From: Lineus longissimus
Taxonomy: Eukaryota > Nemertea > Pilidiophora > Heteronemertea > Lineidae
Length of the DNA: 60,000 nucleotides
Direction: 5' to 3'
NCBI RefSeq assembly: GCF_910592395.1
Contig: NC_088324.1
Coordinates: 932,001-992,000, forward strand
A program made the translations under genes and the position numbers. Shown in pieces: positions 1 to 12,800 of the stretch. The notes under the pieces are model-generated. The model had not been told where the DNA came from and searched no databases. It was given only the letters and a program-made list of their open reading frames with translations. How positions within the stretch are numbered: position 1 is the first letter of the stretch; every line of letters begins with the position of its first letter.

Positions 1-1460
1 AGAGTACGAGGTGACGACGACCACACCAATATGAGGACGATTCTGTATTACAATCTACATGGAACCTACATATCCTAGGAGTTCATGAATAAAGCTAACA
101 GCAGGATTTCATTCTTAACGACCTAATTTTTCAAAGACGAAGTCCCCCGCCCTTTAAAAATAACAAGAACTAATAAAGATAAAGAATACGTCATTTATCT
201 TGCACTAGCTACCAATTTCTGACCATAGGGGGTTTTTACAAGATAAATCGGCTCCTATTCAGAAGCTATCGCTCCTATTGGCTGAGAGTCGCTTGATTTC
301 TGTCATATAATGCCTCGAAAGGTTTAACTTGTGCCTAATAAATTCATGTTTTAAGAAAATGGTATCTCAATGAGGTCGTTAACCCCCTATAAGACATGCA
401 GGCACCCATTATCGCGCTGTAGCACATCTTGACAGACAAGACCTCGAGACCCCCTACCCCCCCCCCCCATCCGCGCCTGATGAAACAAGCTCGATCAAAT
501 GCAATAGCATACTTATGAGTTTGAAAGGCAGTCAGTTGGTGTGTTAACTGCGAAGAATATCACAGGAACACTTAAGATTTCGGAAATCAAGTCAAAACTG
601 CTGCAGCAGAAAGTCATTCCCTAGTGTCTGTGCTTGATTATTCAACATATATTTATTGCAATGATAGTCATTCAATGGAGCCGGTGGAGAAGTTTGAGGA
701 TAGAATGTCTGAAAACTAATCATTCAATTATCAGACGGTCATCGCCTCTTTGAACAATATACCATATCCCGTAAGAATACAATAGGGCCGGACGCGTTTT
801 ACAGAGGACATTTTCTATTTCTACGCCGGGGATAAACTGCGCAGTTAGAAATTTCAGTCGCAAGCCAGACTACGTTGTGATTGGTTGGTGTGCGGTGTGA
901 TTAACGGCTATCATTTGACAAGCATTTCAAAATATGGGCCTATCGATGGTCTAAAGCACGACCACGCTCGATGATTGGCGAGTGGTCCTTTACCGCGAAG
1001 ATCAGAGCCCTGATAGATGTCAATTACTTCAGCAAAGCCATGATTATTCATACAAAGTTTGAGAGCTGACACTGTCAGTGTCAAGTGTGTTGATGGGTGT
1101 AACAAGCCCCATACTGAACTTCCAGGACCGCCTCCCCCACACATTGAGGGTAAAGATGATCAAGCCCGGCTTGGCATGCCAAGGACCAAGCAAGTCCATT
1201 ATTTGTTTTCGAAGAACCAAAGTTTATGGGTTAGTGCAGGGAGTTGTAATAAGAATGTCATATCATCATGCGGATGAGTTACATGTTTACCAGGCGCAAC
1301 AGTCGGCTTGGCACCAGCAGTGTCACGTCGGAGTGACAGTATTATTTATCATTATCATGATATCAAATTACAAAAGGTTGAAAATGGCAGGTTGTCTTTA
1401 ATTCATTAAGCCGCAAGCCTGAGAAATCTTGGTTATAACCAATATCTCATCTGAAGTTGT
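1..1460. other. Non-coding stretch, nothing recognised
   Basis: No reading frame here resembles a known protein, and the longest ones (around 911-1401) overlap one another on both strands, as chance frames do. There is a short poly-C tract near 458-470. I see no repeat with clear ends. Confidence 0.5.
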
Positions 1461-1946
1461 CATTGCTGCCATATCGCCTGGTTGCTGCACATTGCTGCCA
1501 TATCGCCTGGTTGCTGCCATATCGCCTGGTTGCTGCCACATTGCTGCCATATCGCCTGGTTGCTGCCACATTGCTGCCATATCGCCTGGTTGCTGCCATA
1601 TCGCCTGGTTGCTGCCATATCGCCTGGTTGCTGCCACATTGCTGCCATATCGCCTGGTTGCTGCCACATTGCTGCCATATCGCCTGGTTGCTGCCACATT
1701 GCTGCCATATCGCCTGGTTGCTGCCATATCGCCTGGTTGCTGCCACATTGCTGCCATATCGCCTGGTTGCTGCCACATTGCTGCCATATCGCCTGGTTGC
1801 TGCCACATTGCTGCCATATCGCCTGGTTGCTGCCACATTGCTGCCATATCGCCTGGTTGCTGCCACATTGCTGCCATATCGCCTGGTTGCTGCCACATTG
1901 CTGCCATATCGCCTGGTTGCTGCCACATTGCTGCCATATCGCCTGG
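1461..1946. repeat. Minisatellite, 30-bp composite unit
   Basis: The array is built from a 19-bp block (gctgccatatcgcctggtt) and an 11-bp block (gctgccacatt), which usually alternate to make a 30-bp unit. In a few places the 19-bp block repeats alone. Because 30 is a multiple of three, several frames stay open on both strands, which produces long but meaningless ORFs. It lies downstream of the 3' end of LACTB. Confidence 0.95.
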
Positions 1947-2189
1947 TAGAAGCAGGGTGGTTAAAAAGGGACAACTTGGGGAGTGGATTTACCTTGTCAG
2001 GAGGATGATACCCGTGTTGCCATGTGGCACAACTTGTTGCATCACACTGATGCTGTCTTTTATAATGCGTTTTGCCAGTGTTGCCGAGGCAGTTTTGGAC
2101 CTGGCTTGTCATATTCAGGCACGGCTATGGTTATACCTCGTTCCCGTCATTGTTAATTGTGGTTCACTGATTTTTATCTCACATGGGTG

Positions 2190-2830
2190 AGCTTCTGTCA
2201 TCACGTCTTGTCCGTCTTCTGTCGGTCCGTCGTCTGTCAGCAATAGGGACATTTTTGCTCACTATTGAGTCCAGAAAGTTGAAACTTGGTGTGAGGATGT
2301 CTTATGACAACATGACTTGACACAAAAATAATCATCACCATTTGACCTTCTTTCTGGGCCTACTTTTCAGGTGTAAGTAGGTCAGGTCGTAAAACTCAAT
2401 GTCAGTTATATCAAAAAACCTTCACAGTGTGATCCTCAAAGATGGACATAGAGCGTATAACATTTTGACTTTCACCTAATTTCCAAGGTGAGAAAGGTCA
2501 AACCCTGAAATTCCACTGAAATCGACACATTTAACTACTATTTGTCTGAGATTCTTCAACTTTTATATGGAGACACATATTGGGCAGCTGTACAAGTTGA
2601 CTCAATTTAGGTCAATTGTGACCTAGTTTATCAAGTTCAAAGAGGTCAAACTCTAAAAGTGTCATTGACAGTGCCACATTTTGTCATATCTAAAAGTCAA
2701 TTTAACCTCCATATGTCATTTCATCTGCAACTGAATTATTCCCAGGTGAGCACAATATCCCCAGGACGTTTCATTTCCTTTTTTGCTTTTTGGAGAAGTC
2801 ACAGACGGAACTGCTGGAAGCAATTTTTTG
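2190..2830. repeat. Diffuse interspersed repeat (unclassified)
   Basis: This stretch has the texture of a decayed dispersed repeat: 'gtccgtcttctgtcggtccg', then 'gaaacttggtgtgaggatg', and recurring 'aaggtcaaa' phrases. It has no coding potential and no clear termini. The call rests on resemblance to repeats common in marine invertebrates and was not checked against a library. Confidence 0.35.
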
Positions 2831-2934
2831 TATAAAAATCAAACATATGTCGTATTCATGTTCATGATGTCTTTATGTCAGATGAGACTGCATGGATTTT
2901 CAGATTTAAAACAAGCACAATTTTTTCAAAACAA

Positions 2935-2940
2935 TTTATT
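2935..2940 (-). terminator. Candidate polyadenylation signal of LACTB
   Basis: On the minus strand this reads AATAAA, about 330 nt beyond the LACTB stop codon at 3271. It is the nearest good match I noticed, and the distance suits a short 3' UTR. No transcript end is visible, so this is an inference. Confidence 0.35.
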
Positions 2941-3270
2941 TTCATGAGGCAATACATCTCAAGTAGATCAGTTGCCCTCAAAATCATTCACATTGGACAT
3001 TACAACTTTTGACAAGCAAAACAAAACTTGGCAGAAAACAATGCTTGTCGACTGATTGCTGATTGATTAACACAGTGGCACAGAGTGATGAGTGGTCAAA
3101 TTAAACCCCCCCTGCAATGTGACTCACTTTTTTATTGGTGTCATGGTATGCACGATTTTGTCAGGCAGTGACATTAACCTGTATGCCTGCGTGCTTAACA
3201 AACAAGGTGACTAGAAATAAGTTGTTCACGCTTATTTTGGTGTGCGACATGAAAATTGGCATGGAAGAAG

Positions 3271-3874
3271 TTACTTGCCTTGAATCGGCATGGGAACATC
3301 TTCAAATAAAGCAGCTATCTCCATGGCAACCTTAGCAAGTCCAACACTACTCAGATTTGTTATTATACCAACAACCACACCACTAGGGGGCACTGTATGA
3401 CTGCCTTCACCCTCACGTGGAAGGATAACCAAGGCACTGGAAGCACCAACAGCTCCACCTGTATGTGAGATATAGAAACGCTGCTCCTGACAACAACCAT
3501 TCGTCTTCTTCTCAGGAACAACAGCCCAGCCTAAAGCAAAGTGACCATTCTTATCCCATGAGCACTTGGCCTTCTCATTCACGTCCCAAGTCTTTACTAT
3601 AGTCTGCCGACTTAAATATCCTGGAAGACCTTTTGCTTTGATTATGTCTTTTTCATGATTTACAACCAACTCCTCTGATTCATTAGACATATGAATTCCG
3701 GTAGACAGCTCAGAAGAAAAGTTGTTTGGATGCCATTGGTAACTGTATAAAATAACATTGCCAAACTTTAACAAGTCTCCAACAGTTGAAAGTAATCCAC
3801 CTCCAGCCCACTTGTAAGAGTTGTCCACGTATGGTGTATTCATTATTTTACCTTTATTGTTCCTTTCATAAAAC
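3271..3874 (-). CDS. LACTB: LACTB exon 5 (HTGG box, C-terminus)
   Basis: The acceptor is tttttcag. The exon encodes the family signature NTPYVDNSYKWAGGG, then STVGDLLKFGN, and the KTG-equivalent HTGGAVGAS. It ends PMPIQGK and TAA at 3273-3271. The segment after LLKFGN is somewhat longer than I expect for the family. Confidence 0.95.
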
Positions 3875-6800
3875 CTGAAAAAAGACAATCAGTTCATTAT
3901 TGAAAAAGTTTAATGTAGGCTTTATTCGCGAGCTTTTGGAGATAAAAGTGAAAGGAGACAATCTTGGTAATGATTGCGTGCAGCACTTGCATACATATCA
4001 TGTATACCATGATGACAGTCTAGAGCTTCTACACGGTAAGTGCTTGAATACTGGGTCATGTGGGCAAAGGAATTGAATTCTGAGCCTCAATCAGGGGCCA
4101 GTAAGGGTTTAAAACAATGTAGAGGGTATAACTAGAAGAGGGAGCATAAAGAAATTTATAGAGGAACTTCTGTGAATTCATTCTCCTTCAACTTTAACCC
4201 TTCATGGACATTATTTACCACCATCCTGAGCCTTGATTCAGTGGGCTGTGATGTGACCTTATACCAGAAGGAACTACAGTGAAGCCTGGTAAAGATTTTC
4301 TTCCGAAAATAGATGTAGACTGGCACCCCCAAAGGGGGAGGGGCAAGGTACGAACGACCCCCTTTTGGAAAGAAGTCATTGAAATTTGGAGAAGAACAAC
4401 TTGCCTTGATCTTCCATAAATCAGCGGCTCGTTTTCATCTAGATACGTCCTCGTCATGCCAAGCTCTTTGAATAAACTACGCAGCATGTCCGGGAATTCC
4501 TTCTTAGTGGCGCCCTCTAACACAGCACTAACAAGCGTCCAAGCGTGGGTTGAGTAGAGGAACTCAGTGCCTGGAAATAAAAAGACAGTCCAGCTCATAT
4601 TCATATGAACACGTCAAGCAAAACATGTGTCTCCAATGAAATGGTCCAGGGACCATGTGCTCACCTGTTGTCCAAGGACACAAAGGAGACAGATGTACCC
4701 ATGGACAACATCATCTTTGATGTGTGGGTTCAGGGGTACATTTGTAACAAGATCTGTAGCGAATACAAAACGTGCCATTATTGCCGAACGTTGATCCTGA
4801 CGGTACACTTTGACCTCTGTGACCTTGAAAATACATCAAGTCAAGCATCCATATTATATAACACTTTAAATATTTCAGCCAGCTTTGACCATTATCAGAG
4901 GAGTTATCACACTTTTTGTGTTTTCGCATAACGCCCCTGGTAGCCAAATGAGGACTGGTATTGGGCGGCAATTTGGCACATAATTTCCCCCTACCTTAGG
5001 ATTCATTTGTACAAAGTTTGGGGTCTGTAGCTAAAGCGGTAACACAACGTGCCACTATTGTCGAATGGTGGTGCCGACAACACAATTTGACCTCTGTGAC
5101 CTTGAAAAATAGGTCGAATCAAAAATCTGTATGCCTTAAAAATGTCAGCGAGCTGTGACCATTATTACGGGAGACATAACACTTCTTGTGTTTTTTTCAA
5201 AAGACCCCTGTTGGCCAAACTGGAAATCATAAGGGGCTACGATTTGGTGTCCAAGTAGCGGTCACCCAGGGGTATGTGTGTACTAAGTTTAACTTCCGTA
5301 GCTTAAGGGGTTTAGAAACATGCCCCCATGTCTAACGCCGGATGAATCGCTTTGACAAAGGGTCACAGGTGAGCCAAAACACACTGTACAGTCTCGCTCA
5401 TATTGACATCAACACCTCCATCATACAATATCTCCCTGCCAAAACACACTGTACAGTCTCGCTCATATTGATATCACCACCTCCATCATACAATATCTCC
5501 CTGCCAAAACACACTGTACAGTCTCGCTCATATTGATATCAACACCTCCATCATACAATATCTCCCTGCCAAAACACACTGTACAGTCTCACACTCATAT
5601 TGATATCAACACCTCCATCATACAATATCTCCCTGCCAAAACACACTGTACAGTCTCACTCATATTGATATCAACACCTCCATCATACAATATCTCCCTG
5701 CCAAAACACACTGTACAGTCTCGCTCATATTGATATCAACACCTCCATTATACAATATCTCCCTGCCAAAACACACTGTACAGTCTCGCTCATATTGATA
5801 TCAACACCTCCATCATACAATATCTCCCTGCCAAAACACACTGTACAGTCTCACTCATATTGATATCAACACCTCCATCATACAATATCTCCCTGCCAAC
5901 ACACTGTACAGTCTCGCTCATATTGATATCAACACCTCCATCATACAATATCTCCCTGCCAAAACACACTGTACAGTCTCACTCATATTGATATCAACAC
6001 CTCCATCATACAATATCTCCCTGCCAAAACACACTGTACAGTCTCACTCATATCAACACCTCCATCATACAATATCTCCCTGCCAAAACACACTGTACAG
6101 TCTCACTCATATAGATATCAACACCTCCATCATACAATATCTCCCTGCCAAAACACACTGTACAGTCTCACTCATATTGATATCAACACCTCCATCATAC
6201 AATATCTCCCTGCCAAAACACACTGTACAGTCTCACTCATATAGATATCAACACCTCCATCATACAATATCTCCCTGCCAAAAAACACTGTACAGTCTCG
6301 CTCATATCAACAACACTGAAATTCTGAGACTCTAGGTTCTGCAAAAAGAGGGGACTAAGGTATCTCCATTGAAATACAGGGTGGATTGAGAGGTGACATT
6401 CGTTTGGAAGTTCCTATCTCAAACCTGCTTAAACCTAGGCCGTTTTCAAGACAAAAATGGTGTGGAGTCATCTGTTGGTGCAAGGGTGATATGAAGACAT
6501 CAATGGAAAGGGCCTTGCTCCTTCTTTATCATACATCCAATGAAATATTCATGGCATCATTAATTATCACATAAAAGCCGATTGTTTCAGGATTACCTTT
6601 TTATTGACCCACCCTCTATAACTCAAATTGATTATCTTTTCACAAAAACCAAGGTAAACACATTTTGAGTAAGGAGCAAAGACACATCATCATGCTACCT
6701 CAGTTCAAAGCTAGGAGTGAGGAGCAGACACATCATCATGCTACCTCAGTTCAAAGCTAGGAGTGAGGAGCAAAGGCACATCATCATGCTACCTCAGTTC

Positions 6801-9800
6801 AAAGCTAGGAGTGAGGAGCAAAGACACATCATCATGCTACCTCAGTTCAAAGCTAGGAGTGAGGAGCAAAGACACATCATCATGCTACCTCAGTTCAAAG
6901 CTAGGAGTGAGGAGCAAAGACACATCATCATGCCACCTCAGTTCAAAGCTAGGAGCGAGGAGCAAAGACACATCATCATGCCACCTCAGTTCAAAGCTAG
7001 GAGTGTGGAGCAAAGACACATCATCATGCTACCTCAGTACAAAGCTAGGAGTGAGGAGCAAAGACACATCATCATGCTACCTCAGTACAAAGCTAGGAGT
7101 GAGGAGCAAAGACACATCATCATGCTACCTCAGTACAAAGCTAGGAGTGAGGAGCAAAGACACATCATCATGCTACCTCAGTTCAAAGCTAGGAGTGAGG
7201 AGCAGACACATCATCATGCTACCTCAGTACAAAGATAGGAGTGAGGAGCAAAGACACATCATCATGCTACCTCAGTACAAAGCTAGGAGTGAGGAGCAAA
7301 GACACATCATCATGCCACCTCAGTTCAAAGCTAGGAGTGTGGAGCAAAGACACATCATCATGCTACCTCAGTTCAAAGCTAGGAGTGAGGAGCAGACACA
7401 TCATCATGCTACCTCAGTTCAAAGCTAGGAGTGAGGAGCAAAGACACATCATCATGCTACCTCAGTTCAAAGCTAGGAGTGAGGAGCAAAGACACATCAT
7501 CATGCTACCTCAGTTCAAATCTAGGAGTGAGGAGCAAAGACACATCATCATGCTACCTCAGTTCAAAGCTAGGAGTGAGGAGCAAAGACACATCATCATG
7601 CTACCTCAGTTCAAAGCTAGGAGTGTGGAGCAAAGACACATCATCATGCCACCTCAGTTCAAAGCTAGGAGTGAGGAGCAGACACATCATCATGCTACCT
7701 CAGTACAAAGCTAGGAGTGAGGAGCAAAGACACATCATCATGCCACCTCAGTACAAAGCTAGGAGTGAGGAGCAAAGACACATCATCATGCCACCTCAGT
7801 TCAAAGCTAGTAGTGAGGAGCAAAGACATTGCACTGCAAAAAACTTGGTATTATTTTTCCTCTCACCTGGCTTATGTATCAACTCATCATCTTTAAAGAT
7901 CATCAAGGCATCCTTCACACTCGCATATTTCTCCTTCAGATTATACTCCTTCATCTTTAACTCATTCTCGTTCTTGACCAACTTCTTGCCTTCTTTCTTC
8001 TCTCGTTCCTTTTCTTGCTTCTTCTTCTGAATCTCTTCAGCCGTCTCATAGTGTCTGATCCCGCTCACGTGTGACAATAGATGACGCGTTGTTATGGTAA
8101 CCTGATACATGATGGAGACAATTTTACAGGGTGTGCCAACATAGTTGATAAACATGCCAAATAATCACTGGAAGGAAACTTAAGGATCGTATACTATCAA
8201 AATGATGTGATGAAAACATGGTGGTCAACGTAGACCACCGATCTCGATGGCCTAGTGGTCAACCTCTTGACTACCGGGCCGTTTGATATTAGAGTCTTTC
8301 AGCAACATCTAATCTCCTACCCATATAACGTATCCGTATCTATAGCCTGTCACCTTGAGATGGAGTGAATGCCCTTGCCTCGTGAATCAAACAATGCATA
8401 TATCTGATCAATCGACGGGTGAACCGGATGTTATAGATGGATATCTTTTAAGATGACATCATTACCGTTGGCTCCGTTACTCGTATCTCAAGAGGGCATC
8501 ACGTGTCATAACAATATCAACTTCCACGATCATTGTTGGTTTCACTTGGATACGAGGAGTTTTTCTCGCCTATCTCGTGACTTATATGATATTTTAGAAT
8601 AAAACTTGGGTACGATTTTGTTACAATGACAGTCGTACATCTTCGGTTAAAAGCATCATTATGTTATCGAGAGAAATCTCACCAGGACGACAGTTTATCG
8701 CCACTTTTCTTCATGAAAACCATGTTGAAGAGATACGAGAGTGCGCGCGCATGATGTTTACAAATTAGCTGTGACGCCAGCAGATATCCATCTATTATTG
8801 GCCGATATATGACATGTCATTTTGAATACGGACAAAACCTTTTTGAGCTGATGTTTTGTGGGTTGTCCCAGATCATTTCTAGCATTATCCTGCAAGTAAC
8901 TGGTTACCTTTTCCCCCTCAAAGGTTTTCTCTGGAAATTCCTTCACATATTCTTGAACCGGTTTATCAATATCAAGTTGATTGTTCTCCATCAGCTTGGC
9001 AACTATCGTCATGGTGATAACCTTGGAGATGCTGGCTATCCTCATGACTGTCTCCGAGTTGCAGTGGACACGATTCTCAACATCAGAATAGCCCGATCCT
9101 TCTTTCCAGACATGCTCACCATCAACACACACACCAACCACAATTCCTGGGGCACCAACCTCATCCTGAAAGAATACGATTCATTATTCAAATGTGCGGG
9201 ATCAAGGGCTCAATATCAATCTCTTAGAACCGAGATGGTCATGACATATATACAAAACTATTTTACCAATAATCTGTCCAAATGATACGACCAGACACTT
9301 CTTCCAGCAGGAGATTTTCTACTTCCACACAAGCAAATCAGTCATCAATTGGCACAGTTAAAAACACATCGTGGAGATTCCACTTCCATACCCGGGTGGA
9401 CATAACACTCAATTCAATCAATCAAGGAGATTCGTATAGGTAAAAAACTTCCTTGTTCCAATTCAATTCACATATTCTCAACTTGTTCACCCTCAACAAC
9501 AAAGACCCACAGATACCTCTGCATTGGAGAGTGCCCTGTATTAATCATTTGCATGGAATGAGTGTTCACTTCAATCAACATCAAACAGCTCTCTATGGCA
9601 AAGCTCATCATTGTTCAAGTAACGGACATCGCTTGCCACATAATGGTGTTTTTTTAACCATCTACTTCATCACAGACACAAACAACACCACGTGACCATC
9701 TGTTACTTCGCCATGTGCTCTTCTAAACTTAGCATATGCTGCCTCCTTGAAAAACTCTTATTCTAGCCACACCCACGCACCCTACCTCCGATCCGAGACA

Positions 9801-12800
9801 CCATGTGACTCAAAACCTTCAGTCTGAGACACCTCACACCCTACCTCCGATCTGAGACACAATGTGACTCAAAACCTTCAGTCTGAGACACCTCACACCC
9901 TACCTCCGATTTGAGACACAATGTCACTCAAAACCTTCAGTCTGAGACACCTCACACCCTACCTCCGATTTGAGACACAATGTGACTCAAAACCTTCAGT
10001 CTGAGACACCAAGCACCCTACCTCCGATTTGAGACACCATGTGACTCAAAACCTTCAGTCTGAGACACCTCACACCCTACCTCCGATCTGAGACACCATG
10101 TGACTCAAAACCTTCAGTCTGAGACACTTCACACCCTGCCTCCGATCTGAGACACCATGTGACTCAAAACCTTTAGTCTGAGACACCAAGCACCATACCT
10201 CCGATCTGAGACACGGTGTGATCCAAGACAACATGCACCCTACCTCGGATGTGAGACCACACCATTGGGCCCAAAACCTCTGATCTGTGGCACCATGGGA
10301 TCCAAAATCTCCGATCTGAGACACAATGCACCCCACCTCTGCTCTGGTGTGAGACACCATGTGATCCAATACTTCCAATCTGAGACACAATGCACCCCAC
10401 CTCTGCTCTGGTGTGAGACACCATGTGATCCAAAACTTCCGATCTGAGACACCATGCACCCCACCTCTGATCTGGTGTGAGACAACATGTGATCCAATAC
10501 TTCCGATCTGAGACACAACGCACCCCACCTCTGCTCTGGTGTGAGACACCATGTGATCCAAAACTTCCGATCTGAGACACAATGCACCCCACCTCTGCTC
10601 TGGTGTGAGACACCATGTGATCCAAAACTTCCGATCTGAGACACCATGCACCCCACCTCTGCTCTGGTGTGAGACACCATGTGATCCAGTACTTCCGATC
10701 TGAGACACTATGCACCCCACCTCTGCTCTGGTGTGAGACACCATGTGATCCAATACTTCCGATCTGAGACACCATGCACCCCACCTCTGATCTGGTGTGA
10801 GACACCATGTGATCCAATACTTCCGATCTGAGACACTATGCACCCCACCTCTGCTCTGGTGTGAGACACCATGTGATCCAATACTTCCGATCTGAGACAC
10901 CATGCACCCCACCTCTGATCTGAGACATCATGGGATCCAAAACCTCTCATCGGAGGTCCACCCTCAGATGTGAGCCACCATTAATTGGGCCTAAAACCTC
11001 CGATTTGAGACACCATGCACCCTACCTAAATCTGACAAATCGAATCCGTTTCAAAGCACTTCACCACCCCATATAAGAATCGAACCCTTGACTTGCCCAA
11101 AGCCCTTCACCACCCGACTGAAGAGTAAATTTGAGGAATGGAATCCATGACCAATCAAAGCACTATGTATCCCAGGTGCCAAGTGTCTAATGTACATAAA
11201 ATTTGAAGAATCTTTGACAAGTGTTAATGTACCACCTTCAGCAAAATTTTAGAGTTTGACCTTTCTGACCTTGGAAACTAGGTAATAGGTTAAACTAGTG
11301 TGACGTCACAAGGCTAGCCAATCAGCCCATTGTTTGTCAACCAATCATTTTCGCAATAAGCACCTCGCACTTCGTCCCTTTTGGAGGCCAGGTATTGGTC
11401 TGAGTCGGTCTTACCCCTGACAGCAATATGTGTGGAGTCGACCAATAAAGATTAGATAAAACACAAGTAACATCAAATTTCTCAACAGTGTTATTTCATT
11501 GTTCTGTTGTTTGATAATTTGGATGGATGAGGAAATGAATCTTGATGCTCTTTCTTCTTCACTGCAATTTTGACAATCTTAAGAAATGCCCGGGTTTTTG
11601 TACAAAATGGCGCTGTTGATACCAGCGGTTTACACATGTTACACAATCGTGCAACATTGACATTTTCGCTAGGATATTATCTCCTAATGTGTTGCCCATC
11701 TGTCTGGAGTTAGCCGTCTTCTAAATCAAGTTTGCTTTGAAACGGTCTCCAAATAGACCGTATGCGAAATAAATTTTGTCCATTTTGAAAAGACCTTTTC
11801 ACAGGCAACGTAAGGTTACCTCAACATGAAAGTCATGTTTTAAATCAAATCACCACCAAAAGCATTCAAAATATCATGAACATTGGAAGACATGGACAAT
11901 GATTCAAGTAAATTGCTTGAATAAGTTTGTATATTTTTACTTTTTGCCATGGTAAACAAACGTTGCCTGTGAAAAGGGTTGTTTCAAAATGGCCAAAGTT
12001 TTTTCAAGACCCGTGTCTTCGCCGTGTGTCAAAAAAACCCGGGCAAACCTATCAGTGATGTTAGATAATGGTTAATAGCCCCGGCGACAGGTGCGCTGTA
12101 AGTAGGGAGCTCTCCTGTGTTTCTTTCCCGTTGGAGGTGAATTTCACATGCGCAATACCGAGGCAACTGCACCGCGCCATCTGTCGCCGGATCTTAGAAC
12201 TTGCAATTGCCGTGTCTACTCAGATTCCACCTATCAAAAACCGTGTTGAACACGGGTCTAAATTAGCCCCCGATTAGCCCCATCGAGCTTGATGGGGCTA
12301 ATAGACACAGGGATTTGACACACAGGTCCATTAAGACACGGCAATTCATAGGTGTAAGCGCAAAAGACACGGGGATTTGATAGGTGGAAGTACGACTTAT
12401 GTTTTTCACCAACCGCTATGGGCAGGCTACAAGTTTGTTAACATGGTAGTGTTTTAAAAGCAATGCATATTATGGTTTAAGCGCATGCACTCTGTGTTTA
12501 TTATCTATTCCATACGAATAGTGAATTTGGCAGTAATGGCCAATGCCGAGTTAAAGATTCATGCACTTGATTGGGAACAACGTTTACGAGGACATTGCAT
12601 TACGTCACGTCACAGTAATGTAAGACCGTCAGAGCTGCAATGCATCGTGACGTGATGACGGCCAACACTATGTAAACGTTGTTCCCCATCAAGTACATGA
12701 ATCTATAGTTAAGATGAAAAAGGAAACCTTCTCTGAAGTATTTTTTCTTTTATCGTCTTAAGTTTTGAGACAAGGCCTGACTTAGAGTAGACCACATTCA

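Noticed and set aside
1398-2190. Long overlapping ORFs on both strands (up to 253 codons)
   Set aside because: They are translations of the 30-bp minisatellite, kept open by its multiple-of-three period; no family match and all frames are equally open.
5374-7828. CRISPR-like arrays
   Set aside because: Units are contiguous tandem repeats without unique spacers, in a gene with spliceosomal introns.
6717-8030. ORFs of 157-221 codons with HIIMLPQFKARSEEQ-type repeats
   Set aside because: They are the 48-bp intronic minisatellite read in two frames; real LACTB exon 3 lies on the other strand beside it.
3271-9165. Horizontally acquired bacterial beta-lactamase
   Set aside because: The protein has LACTB-specific features (presequence, Lys-rich insert) and introns in phase with the animal family.
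10070-10950. Minus-strand repeat proteins of 146-280 codons
   Set aside because: They come from the 59/64-bp minisatellite in LACTB intron 1 and have no start or splice context.
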